DNA of 64,000 nucleotides from Liolophura sinensis (taxonomy: Eukaryota; Mollusca; Polyplacophora; Chitonida; Chitonidae). Every line of letters starts with the position of its first letter. The stretch's first letter is position 1. The position numbers and the translations under genes are program-made. The notes below the pieces were generated by a model, which made no database searches, was not told the origin of the DNA, and saw only the letters and a program-made list of their open reading frames with translations. The stretch is taken from NCBI RefSeq assembly GCF_032854445.1, contig NC_088297.1:12511278-12575277 (forward strand). Direction: 5' to 3'. Below are positions 10,401-22,139 of this stretch, piece after piece.

Positions 10401-11599
10401 TAAATAGTTTCGCACGAGGCCTCCCATTTTGTTGTTTTTCAGTTTGAGGCATATGCATCTGTCCTTGTTGTTTTGTAACACAACGAACATTTTCACTGGA
10501 AGCTGAATTGTTTTTCAATTTCGGGACATACACACCAAAACGCGTTATTTCACAACACAACGAACATTTCATTGGAAGCTGTGGTTTTGAAATTAGGAAA
10601 AAATGACAAAGAACTAAGCTTTCACTGAAAACTTCACCTATAAAAAATTAAAAACGGTCAAGTTTTCAAAGAAATCTACACCTATACTTCTTGTTTATAA
10701 CACATTGATAATTTTATTTTAGCCTAAATTGACACATAGAGTCAACACCTATACTTTTAGGGCATTTTCTCTACAGTGGAAGCCGAAAGTACTCTAACCC
10801 TACGGTACTAGAATAATAGCAATGGTAACCCCGTGCTTAAATTATTGACACCATCTGTAGAATGAATAGATCCATAATTCACATATATGGACGGTTTGAA
10901 ACCGTCCTGTACAACTGGGGCGAATTCAAAGGCTACACAAATATACAAATCCATTCGGTGAGATTAAACTGAGGTATCTTTACAAGTGGTACTGCTAATG
11001 CGGCATATGCTGTATATCGACTGAATAACCCCCTATAGGGAACATCGGTCATCACAAGTAACACCGGCTTTGCCAATCAAGCAAGTTTTGCCCAGGTAAC
11101 GGTGAAGGTCAGCCTGACAACAATAACAACAACAACAGCTGGTGGACAGAGAGGCATTTTGTCCTATTTCATAATTACATATGAATGGCGTGATTTTGAC
11201 CTTTGAAAACCAAAGACTACAGTATGGCTATTAAAACGAGAACAACGGAGATAGCGTGATGGTTGGTAAATTCTGACATGTTATCGGGAAATACGGCCTG
11301 TGGCCAGTTTAATGGGGGTTTTATTTCAGTAGTATCCTGATGTGACATTTGTCAGAAAATGTGCATATCTGTATTCGACTGCATCTTTTTCCTGTTTTAC
11401 ACAGCACAACAGCCAACCCGACAAACTACTCCTCAGAACATACAGAGTATGTAGAACATGTCACGACTACACACTAATTAAATCTTTACTAATTATTCGC
11501 TATTATCTTGAAAGACCATAGAATGGGCAAAAACGTGCAGAACGTTATAAATACTTAGTCACGCAGACTATGACACAAAACATGCTTTGTCCGTCCCCC
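10401..11599. other. No recognisable gene
   Basis: Unique AT-rich sequence; no exon supported. Confidence 0.5.
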
Positions 11600-11750
11600 T
11601 AAGGCACCCCACCGACATTTTTTTGAATTTTCTGACAATAACAGTGTCAAATTAATCCTCTAAAGTTTACGATCTATGTCGAATACATCTTTTCAGCTGT
11701 TCAGTAATATAAAATATGGTATTTTCACAAAACACAGGTGGGGTGCCCTA
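11600..11750. mobile_element. MITE-4, 151 bp
   Basis: Termini TAAGGCACCCCACC (11600-11613) and GGTGGGGTGCCCTA (11737-11750) are inverted repeats with one mismatch, and both ends are TA. AT-rich interior without coding capacity. Confidence 0.65.
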
Positions 11751-12044
11751 CATTATCAGTTGATGGTTATTTTACGTCATAGTTTATACATGTACATGCG
11801 AGATACAAGGAGATATGCATGTTTTATACCAAGCCATTGTCTTTGATCATAATTAAATTAATCTTAACTACAAGTGGTTTTGTATAGGCGTCTGCACGGC
11901 GTCTGCCCGGCGTCTGCCCGGTATCATTAAAAACTGACGACCGCTTCTCTCTTGTGTGTTACTGACTTTATTTCCTATTTGTATAATTTCTTATCTTATC
12001 TTTTTGAGCTAGTGTTAAACGTTGTTTTGGTAATGGATCTTGAG

Positions 12045-13420
12045 ATATTCCAGTTCTGTTACTCCATACAACCGTACACATATTCCAGTTCTGTTACTCC
12101 ATACAACCGTACACTTATTCCAGTTCTGTTACTCCATACAACCGTACGTTAATTCCAGTTCTGTTACTCCATACAGCCGTACACATATTCCAGTTCTGTT
12201 ACTCCAAACAACCCTGCACAAATTCCAGTTCTGTTACTCCATACAACCGTACACATATTCCAGTTCTGTTTTTCCATACAATCGTGCACTCATTCCGGTT
12301 TGCTAGTCCTTACAAACGTAAACATATTCCAGTTCTGTTACTCCAAACAATCTTAAACATATTCCAGTCCTGTTATTCTAAACAACTGTACACATATTCC
12401 AGTTCCGTTACTCCATACAACCGTACACATATTCCAGTTCCGTTACTCCATACAACCATACAAATATTCCAGTTTTGTTACTCCATACAACCACACACAT
12501 ATTACAGTTGTGTTACTCCATACAACTGTACACTTATTCCGGCTCTGTTACTCCAAACAATGTTAAACATATTCCAGTTCTGTTATTCTAAACAACTGTA
12601 CACATATTCCAGTTCCGTTACTCCATACAACCGTACACATATTCCAGTTCTGTTACTCCATACAACCACACACATATTACAGTTGTGTTACTCCATACAA
12701 CTGTACACTTATTCCGGCTCTGTGACTCCATACAACCGTACATTTATTCCACCTCTGTTACTCCATACAACGGTACACATATTCCAGGTCTGTTACTCCA
12801 TACAACCGTACACTTATTACAGTTCTGTTACTCCACACAAACGTACACATATACCAGTTCTGTTACTCCATACAACCATACACATTTTCCAGTTCTGTTA
12901 CTCCATACAACTGTACACTTATTCCGGTTCTGTTACTCCATACAACTTTGCACATATTCCAGTTCTGTTATTCAATAACAACCGTACACTTATTCCAGTT
13001 GTGTTGCTGGATACAACTGTACACTTATTATGGTTCTGTTACTCCATACATTGTACATGTATTCCGTTCTGTTACTCCATACAACCGTACACTTATTACA
13101 GTTGTGTTACTCCATACTACCGTACACTTATTCCGGTTCTGCCACACTATTCAACTGTACACTTATTTCGGTTCTGTGACTCCATACAACTGTACACTTA
13201 TTCCGGTTCTCTCACGCCATTCAACTGTACACTTATTCCAGTTCTGTTACTCCATACAATCATACACATATTCCAGTTCTGTTACTCCATACAATCGTCC
13301 ACATATTCCAGTTCTGTAACTCCATACAGCCGTACATTTATTCCAAGTCTGTTACACCATACAACTGTATACATATTCCGGTTCTGTTACTCGATACAAC
13401 CATACACACATTCCGGTTCG
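12045..13420. repeat. 35-bp minisatellite array, ~39 units
   Basis: Units built on ATTCCAGTTCTGTTACTCCA and TACAACCGTACACAT at a 35-base period. Because 35 is not a multiple of 3, three units rotate through all frames and leave long open frames, including one of 429 codons. 11760-12044 just before it is unique. Confidence 0.97.
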
Positions 13421-13424
13421 CAGA

Positions 13425-13605
13425 GCGGTGAAATGACCCAGGGGCTTTTCACCAAGTCCACCTCCTCTCCTGCCGTACTTGGAATGGTCTGGCAGCATCC
13501 TGTGGATGGTTATGGGTTTCCTCTGGACTCTGTCCAGTTTCCTTCCACCATAATTCCGCCGTCATATAAGTGAAATATTCTTGAGAACTGTGTAAAACTC
13601 CAATG
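13425..13605 (+). mobile_element. SINE-A, diverged
   Basis: GAAATGACCCAGGGGCTTTT through AGTGAAATATTCTTGAGAAC; abuts the end of the 35-bp array. Confidence 0.85.
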
Positions 13606-13711
13606 AACACAGCTATATATATCCCTGCTCCCCACCTGATCTTACGTTTCGGTTTTGTACCGCCATATATTTGTATCGATGTTTCACTTCTTTTCCTTTT
13701 CTTGTCGTAAG

Positions 13712-13830
13712 TGGTAAGTTCTTCCAGCAACCTGGGGATTGTCGTGGGTTCCCTCGAGCTCTGCCCGGATTCCTCCTACCATAATGCTGGTCATTGTTGT
13801 ATAAGTGAAATATTCTTAGTGAACTTTCAC
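13712..13830 (+). mobile_element. SINE-A, 3' part
   Basis: TCTTCCAGCAACCTGGGGAT through GTATAAGTGAAATATTCTTA. Confidence 0.85.
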
Positions 13831-14142
13831 CGTTCATAATTCTTCTCCATGTATGCAATGCTCCCTCAGCCCTTACACCTCCACCCCCTCATGACACCTT
13901 CACACCTCACATGCACCCGCTTTACTCTAAGAACTCTTATCCTGTGTCTGACTTCTTTCAACGGAGACCTTGTGCTTTTACACAATAAGGCGAAACTTTT
14001 CTGTTACAGTATTCCTATAGCAGAACTAAATTTTCCGCTTGGGTGCACGTTAATGTTCGCACTAAATGCATGCATCATCTAGCCAACATTTAGATAGGCA
14101 GCATCAAGGAACACTGTACCTGACCCTGAATTAACCACACTA

Positions 14143-14212
14143 TTTATTTATTTTTTTTTATATATTTATTTATTTGCTTGATTGGCGTTTCACTTATACC
14201 GACATTATTGTA
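14143..14212 (-). mobile_element. SINE-A tail fragment
   Basis: TTTATTTATTTGCTTGATTG GCGTTTCACTTATACCGACA; interior deleted. The flanking 13831-14142 and 14213-14457 show no gene. Confidence 0.6.
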
Positions 14213-14457
14213 GCACGCATAATTTAAACTTATGTTTCAGGTAGGTTCACTAAATGAACCTAGTACACAAGCGGCTAGCTTCTTTGTCAGAAGTCAAGGT
14301 AAAATACTGCAACTTAACGTTCTGCATAAACTCAAGTAGCAATCCTGTACATAATTACGTAAGAGGCAAAGTAATGCCTGCAGTCCGCACGGATTCATAA
14401 TCCGCCAGGAGTTAAGCCGTTTATCATCCGCCCGTGTAACAACTACGGTACGATATA

Positions 14458-14545
14458 CACTCCAAAAAATAACCTGTTTTAACAGAAAGTAATTTCTGTG
14501 CGTGAGGTTAGAATGTATTCTGTTATTACAACATAACAATGCGTC
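14458..14545. mobile_element. MITE-1, left end only
   Basis: CACTCCAAAAAATAACCTGT and TTAGAATGTATTCTGTTATT match the left arm of the copy at 37066. Confidence 0.75.
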
Positions 14546-14959
14546 ATATCCAACACAGAGGTCTAACATTTTGTTAGGTTAATGGAGTCTTTTCTTGATT
14601 TTGATTGGAGAATATTTCACTTATATTAGATATTAGAAATATTGGTTCAATGTGATGTAAACCTGCTCCTGTTTAATCTGACCTCGGTACAATTAACTGA
14701 TTTTTGTTTGCTGGGTTTTATTAAAATCATTAATACCTAATATGACTTAATACCGGTATTATCTAATTACACTTTTGAACACCAGTGCCATGCACTATAT
14801 GCCGGACACGTGTATCTACAAGGGTACGAATTTTACACTCTGCAGTGGATGGCGTCGTGTGTAAATGAATACCCCAGTCGAACTTTCGGCATGGCTTATC
14901 GTACCGGGTCTTTTTATACATTCTACAGATCGAAAGCTGATACAAAGATGTGAACATAC

Positions 14960-15036
14960 CTGGTAAATGGACACCTCCGGACTCACGGTAGCACTGACGA
15001 TGAGAGCAGCACACTTGGGCTGTGTACCAGAGCTAC
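14960..15036 (-). CDS. Possible internal exon, 77 bp
   Basis: Bounded by acceptor TTTCAACAG (ending 15037) and donor CAG/GTATGT (exon ends 14960). One frame reads SSGTQPKCAALIVSATVSPE then VSIYQ. It lies in a locally GC-richer unique stretch. No protein family is recognised; it could also be a 5' untranslated exon upstream of the FUT8-like start exon on the same strand. Confidence 0.2.
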
Positions 15037-15739
15037 CTGTTGAAAGTTTACCATGTAGATTGTGGTTTAGATGCACAAAGCCCGCACGTTGACTTAGCCC
15101 CCTGATTTGCTGTGCCTAACCTGGTCGCGTATACGCTGGCTATCGGCCGAGCATACCTTCCCCTGCAGCTGGTGACGAAGCCTTCACTGCGCGGCTAGTA
15201 CGTGGCATATGTCTCTAACAGACTTCCCTCTACACATAAGTGTCTCCGTGACGCAGCAGGCTACATGCAAATTCGCTCTAGGCATGCATACATTTGTGTA
15301 TATAAATATATATCCCGTATAAAACAGAAAACACCCGGAAAAACCAGGTTAAATACGTTCGTAGGCATTTGAAACAAGGGATTGACAAGAACCTTTCAAA
15401 AAACTTAATAATAAAAAATATAAAAGGAAAAACAAAACTGATTCTGAACTTTAAAACAAACTGTCTCCACTCTGGTGAAAATTGGAAAGCTGTTCACAGC
15501 TCAGCTTGTTTACATACTTTACCCATTTTCCAGTCGCCATATACAAAGCATATATCACACACATTACTACAGCGTGTATTGTACGTAGTGTATGAAAAAT
15601 AATGCCTCCAGGATACCTAGCGTTGTAAGGCTGCACTTAAACTGTTGAATTGTTTTCATTTGTTACAATATAATGATAAACATCAAGCTATTTAAACTAC
15701 GTTAGCATTGTACAACTACATGTTCATGTATGTTACACT

Positions 15740-15740
<1 letters not shown>

Positions 15741-15804
<64 letters not shown>
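15741..15804. repeat. (TA)n microsatellite
   Basis: About 31 uninterrupted TA dinucleotides. 15037-15740 otherwise holds no recognisable gene. Confidence 0.97.
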
Positions 15805-15807
<3 letters not shown>

Positions 15808-15889
15808 GTAAGTACTGTTATGTGTTAAAAACATAGGCCTACAAAGACAAAGAGAGGAGTAGCGTTAAAGGACACAAAGGGCTATACCC

Positions 15890-15990
15890 ACCCATCCACT
15901 CACTCAATCAATCTCTCAGTCACTCAAACATTCACTTACATACTCACCCATTCAAACACTCACTCAATAAATCACTCACCCAGTCACTGA
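15890..15990. repeat. Degenerate CACTCAAT-type repeat
   Basis: CACTCA/ATCACTCA octamers repeat about ten times. Confidence 0.7.
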
Positions 15991-16235
15991 ATCAATCGTA
16001 CAATTATCATTTCATTTTCTTCCAATCGCACGATGAGTTTAGCCCCAGCATCACGCAAGAAACCCTTGCTCATCTGCCCACGCGAGATCTCCCCTGCTTA
16101 GAAGCTCAAGGAACCTTAGTGGCAAAAAGAGGTCCGCATTACTCGTAGATGGCCTTACATGTAGTTCGTTAAGCTCACTTTACTCTAGCCCGAGGCCGGT
16201 GGTTTACTCCGAGCGCCGGCTTCACCGATCCATAA

Positions 16236-16318
16236 AAAATTTACTTATTTGATTGGTGTTTTACATCGTACTCAAGAATATTTCACTTATACTACAGCGC
16301 CCAGCGATCCACAGGTTG
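16236..16318 (-). mobile_element. SINE-A 3' fragment
   Basis: GATTGGTGTTTTACATCGTA CTCAAGAATATTTCACTTAT. 16319-16904 downstream is unique without a gene. Confidence 0.85.
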
Positions 16319-16904
16319 CCATCGATAACGATGTCCGGCGTTATGTAAAAGAAGTATTCATACAGCGTTCAGTTTCAAACTTTCGCCACCAGTCGCTGCC
16401 GACCAGAATCTGCTAATCAAATACTTAGAGTGTAGTGGTAACTCCAACAACAGATACCCGACGATGCATGATTCAACATTTCGGTTTTATTCAAACCTCT
16501 TTTATTCAAAGCTGATCAGTGGAAGTGGAAATACTTACAGCGGTGGTCAAATCGTGTTGAACATGTTGAATCTGACAAACGTCATGTGGTTAAGTTGTGT
16601 TAAAGGGGCGTGTCGTAAAGAAACAAATCAATAAATACAGCATTATATGACACGATATGCCCGGTGTCAGTGTACTGTGACTGAGTGATGGTGGTGGGAG
16701 TGTCATGTTTGATGTCTTCGGCATGGCGTTCCAGTGATGCAACACTTGATATGTCGACACTTTGCTACTATGATATAGCATTCAAGACCAAAGTGTAAAA
16801 TGGAAAGCGACGATTAAATTAAATCTATGCATCTATGCAAGAATACAATAATAATGTTCCCCTCATTATATTACATGTCTGTACATTCTGATGTAATCAT
16901 AACT

Positions 16905-17044
16905 TCTCCCTAATGTGACCGCTTTGAGTTCAGGTCCAGCTCATGCTAGCTTCCTCTCGTGTCGACGTGGCAGCGGTCATATCTAATTGAAATACCCTTG
17001 AGTACCGGTACTGCGTAAAACATAAATCAAATAAATAAATAAAA
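16905..17044 (+). mobile_element. SINE-A with internal deletion
   Basis: B-box region TTTGAGTTCAGGTCCAGCTC joined to a 3' end CAAATAAATAAATAAAA; the central ~90 bases are missing. Confidence 0.8.
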
Positions 17045-17286
17045 AGCGCTTCTTTGAACTCCTAATCATAAAACAGACGCTAAGGTTTATTGTAAGTCTT
17101 CTTTTTGGACTTCCAAAAGCAATCTAACTTCGCAAAAACACCTTAATTAAGTTACATTCACGAAACATCTCTCTTTTTATCGAGCGTCATTTCTGGAGTC
17201 ATGCGCCCTGGTATAATGGATTATAATCAGCTTGTGGATCATTCTACGATCGCATTTCCGCCATTAACAACGCGGTATTCTTACGC

Positions 17287-17433
17287 GGGCCCAGTTTCAC
17301 AAAGCGACGCACAACATTTTTTGATCGTACATTTGTCATAAGATATTTTGTAGGTAACTAGTACCGTACCTTTGCGCTTTACGTGCGATTATCGTACATG
17401 TACATGTACGACATCTTTGTGAAACTGGCTCCC
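17287..17433. mobile_element. MITE-3, 147 bp, GGGCCCAGTTTCACAAAG ends
   Basis: GGGCCCAGTTTCACAAAG at 17287 and its imperfect inverse CTTTGTGAAACTGGCTCCC ending 17433. The interior holds an exact palindrome CGTACATGTACATGTACG. A half-copy remnant (TTTTGTGAAACTGAGCC) occurs near 22113-22129. Confidence 0.75.
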
Positions 17434-17657
17434 GGTTAATCGATTCACATTGAAATTCAAACAATGATCGACGATATGGGTCGATCCAGAGAATATCTGA
17501 TTTCAACAATGGCGCTAATAAGAAGTAAAATCGTCCGTTGATGGAAACTGGTGTTTTATCACGATAAATGTACGTATGTGCCTGCTGTTATCAGACGTTG
17601 GCAGTTACGACTGGAGAGGAAGCCAGTTTATCCTTAACAACAAGTGATGCGTTTTTT

Positions 17658-17929
17658 TTTTATATTTTTTTATTTTTTGATTGGTGTTTTACACCGTACT
17701 CAAGAATATTTCACTTATACGACGGCGACCAGCATAATGGTGGGTGGAAACCGGGCACAGCCCGGGGGAAACCCACGACCATCCGCAGGTTGCTGGAAGA
17801 CCTTCTCACGTACGGCCGGAGAGGGAGCCAGCATGCGCTGGACTTGAACTCACAGCGACCGCATTGGTGAGAGACTCCTGGGTCATTACGCTGCGCTAGC
17901 GCTTTAACCGACTGAGCCAAGGAGGCCCC
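17658..17929 (-). mobile_element. SINE-A, full length, with target duplication
   Basis: Complete copy with intact A box (reverse complement CCGACTGAGCCA) and a T-rich tail strand; flanked by the 12-bp duplication GATGCGTTTTTT (17646-17657 and 17930-17941). Confidence 0.95.
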
Positions 17930-17941
17930 GATGCGTTTTTT

Positions 17942-18469
17942 AAGTTACACGTGTAACAGCGTATGATTCAAGCGTATTGCCAATAAAATCTGTGCTGGAT
18001 GAGTTCGTTTTCATAATAACGTGCCACATGCTTGCTTAATTTAGCGGGCACAAATATTACATGTGTGTATCCTGCAGTAGTGAATGAAATCACGCCACTT
18101 CAGTTACGGTTCAGCGTGTTAAATTACCGCTAGTGTTTGATACAACTATATAAGTTATGTGAAGAAACAACATTTATTTCACTGCCTTTGCTCGACCTCT
18201 TTCCGATCAGTTTGTGCTTCTACGCTCTCATCCATGAATGTGGTTGACTCATTATGTCTGGTATGCATACAATTAAATGCATTAGAGCGTAAACAAGAAA
18301 TATGCCTCTATCAGCGCTACACAACCATCAGACAAACACAAGCGTTTATTGTACACATTCGTTTGCCGTACACCAGCACTTGGCGTATATTAGCAAAACG
18401 TGCACGGAAGCTTTTGAGGTACACAATTAACAGTTCGACAAGAGACAACACAAATATCTAGTCTATAAT
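17942..18469. other. No recognisable gene
   Basis: Unique sequence with a 100-codon open frame at 18159-18461 that has no recognisable motif. Confidence 0.4.
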
Positions 18470-18748
18470 CTATTATTTATTTACTTATTTATTTATTTAA
18501 TTTGTGTTTTATGTTGTACTCAGGAATATTTCACTTGTACTAGGGCGGCCAGCATTATGGTGGGAGGAAACCGAGCAAAGCCCGGGGGAAACCCATGACC
18601 ATCCTCAGATTAGAGGCAAACCTTCCCACGCACGGCCGTAGAGGAAGCCAGCATGAGCTGGACTTGAACTCACAGCAACCGCTGTGGTGAGAGGTTTCTA
18701 GGTCATTGCAATGCGCTAGCGCGCTAACCAACTGAGCCACCACAATCG
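18470..18748 (-). mobile_element. SINE-A, full length, diverged
   Basis: TTTATTTATTTAATTTGTGT through GCTAACCAACTGAGCCACC. Confidence 0.93.
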
Positions 18749-19483
18749 GACCAGTGACGTCACATAAGATTTTTACTGCTTAACACACATTAGACTGCTA
18801 CATTTCATCATTCAAAAAACATACACATATAGATCTATGAATGCATTCGCTGATCTGATCTTGAAACGAATTATTTCAGGCAAAAAGTATAGATGTGACG
18901 TAACTGATACCTTATGGGTCACAACAGACAACCGTTGAATCTGATCTTTAAACACAAGTTTCCTCGGTCGGACGAATTCTAAAAACAATAAATCCCACAA
19001 TTTTGCTGGACAGTTTTAGTTGTCTTTCATCTCATATGTACTTCTTTTTAGTGTTTTCTTTGTCTTTGAGTCCGCAGTGTTTCAATCGAATCAATTCCTG
19101 AGCTTCCGGCTTGAGGCCGGCATGTGCATGTCGTCAGCAGCTTTTATTTCAACATAATGATACATATAAATAAACTACAGACATATCACGAACAAGTGAG
19201 AAAGACAGAGAAAGAAAAAAACAAATCAGCGTGGCTCGTCAGACAATAACGGAGCCGAGTTGAACAGTTTTACGTCTGTTAAGAGACACCATTACTTTAG
19301 CGTCAGACACGCATGAGTGATCCTGTGAACATGTCAACTTTTCTTATAAATTAATTTACCGGAGAAGTTTATACACTTTAATGCAAATATAGAGAGCACA
19401 GCATGTTCTAGAATACAGCTGTAATTCTCAAAGTGTCAGTTTAACACAAAGTATCAAGGATACATGAAAAGGTACTATATTTA
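18749..19483. other. No recognisable gene
   Basis: Unique AT-rich sequence. Confidence 0.5.
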
Positions 19484-19578
19484 TGTATTTATTTCACTTG
19501 TGTTTTTCACCGTATACTCAAGAATATATCTCTTATATGACCTCCCCATGTACAACCGGAGAGAAAGCCTATACATGT
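19484..19578 (-). mobile_element. SINE-A, internally deleted
   Basis: TTCACCGTATACTCAAGAAT followed directly by CCATGTACAACCGGAGAGAA. Confidence 0.7.
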
Positions 19579-19592
19579 TCAGATTTTTTGTT

Positions 19593-19634
19593 GGTATGTA
19601 TGTATGTATGTATGTATGTATGTCTGTATGTATA
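19593..19634. repeat. (GTAT)n microsatellite
   Basis: About ten GTAT units with one GTCT interruption. Confidence 0.9.
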
Positions 19635-19635
19635 T

Positions 19636-19905
19636 ATTGTAGCAGGGCGAGTCGCTGTCGCCAAAGTCCTGCCGCCACTGAAGTATCATTCGAAGACACC
19701 AGACATGACACCCAACCAGTCACATTATACTGACAACGGGCCGACCGCTCCTGTTTTCTTGGTCTGGCCTCTCAGGGATGAGCGCAGCAACAAGTACATT
19801 ACCATTTTGCTATGCTAAGTCCTTGCTATGACCCGACCGGTTTTGACCCCGGTTGCCGACTTCGCATGTCTAGGTTACATGCGTTATAACTAATTATACT
19901 TGAAG
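19636..19905 (-). mobile_element. SINE-B2, near full length
   Basis: Core CCAGTCACATTATACTGACA, with a tRNA-like head at the right end (reverse-complement B box GGGGTCAAAACC). Shares its body with 32795-33350 and 44985-45165. Confidence 0.75.
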
Positions 19906-20169
19906 TAATTAATCAGATGGGTTAACAATGTCGTGGTTAGCACCATATTACCTGGATTATAAGGTATTAATTCAGTTTTGCATATTACCTTCACACATAA
20001 GAATTAGTCATTCATGCATGACGATTACGAAATATTAATCTGATGAGAAGGAAGTGTTCACGACTGCCTGAAGAATATATGACCCCTTTATACAGTCTAT
20101 TCGTTTATCTGTTCTGTTTAGCAACCACGGCAACCGTGTAACTGTACTAGTGGATTTACTTGTTACATT

Positions 20170-20415
20170 CATGCCTTACGCCAAACTAAAGAACATTTTA
20201 CTTACGCAACAGCGGCCAGCTTTATGGTGAGGGGAAACCGGACCGAGCCACGTTAAACCAACGACTTCCACGGGTTATTGGAAGGTCACCCCACGTATAC
20301 AACCGGAGAGAAAGCCAGCGCGAGCTGGACTTGAAATAACAGCGACCACATTTGTGAAGGGGTCCTGGGCCGTTGTGTTGCGCTAGTACGCTATAACCAC
20401 TAGGCCACAAAGGCA
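20170..20415 (-). mobile_element. SINE-A, old diverged copy
   Basis: AGCGGCCAGCTTTATGGTGA through ACCACTAGGCCACAAAGGCA; the A box is decayed. Confidence 0.85.
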
Positions 20416-20449
20416 TCTGCACTGATAGAATATACCCCTGAATTAAATA

Positions 20450-20620
20450 ACTCGGCGTTTAGCAGGCAAAAGTTCTAGAGTCCTTCCAGTTAAGAGTTCG
20501 AATTCTCCTCCAGCCGCAGGCCTCGCTGTGCTGCCTTTTCTAAGAAGGTGGTATGGTTTCCTGCGGTTTCTCGACAGTTTCCTAAACCTAACCATCTTAC
20601 TATCAAGAAATTATCTTTTC
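20450..20620 (+). mobile_element. Possible tRNA-SINE head remnant
   Basis: B-box-like GAGTTCGAATTCTCC at about 20491 after a weak TTAGCAGGC. No tail is recognised. Confidence 0.3.
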
Positions 20621-20639
20621 AGCCAGGAAGAAAACATGA

Positions 20640-21030
20640 ATACCCGGAAGGGAAACCTTTTCTGTCAGTAGAAAACTTTTCAGTGTAGAATAAACTATTC
20701 AGTGTAGAGAAAACCTTGCTCTTAGTGTTTAAAAAAAAAACTCCCCGTGAGGAGACCAACCTCTCATTGTGGATAGAGCCTAGCTATGTGGAGAAACCTT
20801 CCATGTGGAAAAAGCTTTCAGTATAGAGAAACCTTTCATTGTGGAGAAACCTGTCAGTGTGAAGAAAACTTCTCAAATATGGAAAGAACCTTTGTGGTGT
20901 GGTGAAAACATTTTAGTGTGGTGAAAACATTTCAGTGTGGGGAATCTTCCCAGCGTGGAGAAAACCTTCCAATGTCGATGAAACCTTTCAGCGTTGAGAA
21001 GGCCTGTCATTGTGAAGAAAACATGTTATA
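20640..21030. repeat. Degenerate ~20-bp minisatellite (GTGTGGAGAAAACCTTTC)
   Basis: TCAGTGTAGAGAAAACCTT, CATTGTGGAGAAACCTGTC and similar recur about fifteen times. 21031-21612 is AT-rich and unique. Confidence 0.8.
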
Positions 21031-21612
21031 GGTACAACCTGGAAACAGGCTGTAACATTTTAAGGCCTTTACAGCATGTTACATATGTTGTATTATTTTA
21101 ACACTTAGAAAATGTTGACATTTCAATATTAATTTGTGTTTTAAGATCAAGAGAGTATATTTACTTTATAAACACGTTCACTTTTTAAATAAATATATAT
21201 GTTCATTTATTTTAGAAATATATCATTTTATTTTATTCCACGCATACGTACGCACATTTTATAAATACAATTAGCATTTTTGTGTATTAAAATGAATGGC
21301 TTTCTTTACGAGACATAGTGATTTAAATCACACAAAGCCGTACATGTATCCACATGAGGTAACATCATGTCAGGGTTTCATCATACCCTGGTACTATCCT
21401 TTCGTTTATTATTACCATTACTATTATTTATTTCGTCTATTACCTTTACTTTCGTCATTAAAGGATACAGGAGATGGAACTCTGAAACAAAGACCTTGGT
21501 TTTAATGAAAATTTTACCAAATGAATAAAAATGAAAAATTTTCACTTTTCAAGCATATTTTAGAACCCCTCTATTTTGTACGTATTTTTCTGTCAAATTT
21601 CGGAAATTTCAG

Positions 21613-21742
21613 ACAGGATGTCATCGATGAGATGACTGGAAACGCGAGACCATTGACACCACGACTGCAGTCCAATGAATTTCCAGACGGATCACTGGGC
21701 CCTTATAGGCAAACTCTGATCAAATGCCAATTAACACCATAA
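21613..21742 (+). CDS. Possible terminal exon of an unrecognised gene
   Basis: After an acceptor-like ATTTCAG (21606-21612) the frame reads QDVIDEMTGNARPLTPRLQS and NEFPDGSLGPYRQTLIKCQL plus TP, then stop TAA. The stretch is richer in GC than its flanks and has exon-like codon content, with no repeat homology to other parts of the window. The polypyrimidine tract is weak, and I recognise no family. It could be the tail exon of a plus-strand gene whose other exons are too short or diverged to see. Confidence 0.25.
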
Positions 21743-21944
21743 GCAGAAGGGTGAGCTTTTTAAAAATACATTTATACATGCATGTCATGACCCATCCTAG
21801 ACTACATATATTAGGAAATTAAAACGAACGTTTCACGTAACCTTTGACAAATCTACTGAAACAGTTCCGAAGGAATATTTGTTATTGAATACACTTACAA
21901 GGGAAATCCTTTGTCCGTTAGACATTCACAGGCTCATTTAATTA

Positions 21945-22066
21945 TTCGCCTCTAGGTTTACGCCTTATATGAGAACTTTTCGCTTATACTGTGGCGGTCA
22001 GCATTAGGCTAGAAGGGAACCTGTTAGAGCCCGGGGGAAACCTATTACCGTCCGTAGGTTGAACAT
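21945..22066 (-). mobile_element. SINE-A 3' half, diverged
   Basis: TTTCGCTTATACTGTGGCGG TCAGCATTA... GAGCCCGGGGGAAACC. Confidence 0.8.
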
Positions 22067-22139
22067 TCACACAGAAAGAGAAGAGTTATGCTAGAAAAAT
22101 TGATAAACGGCGTTTTGTGAAACTGAGCCTAAATGTACG

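Noticed and set aside
12284-13573. 429-codon open frame
   Set aside because: Entirely within the 35-bp tandem array and a SINE end; the peptide repeats with the array and all three frames look alike.
19636-19818. Open frames with some protein-like composition over 19483-19818
   Set aside because: Composed of SINE-A, a GTAT microsatellite and SINE-B2.
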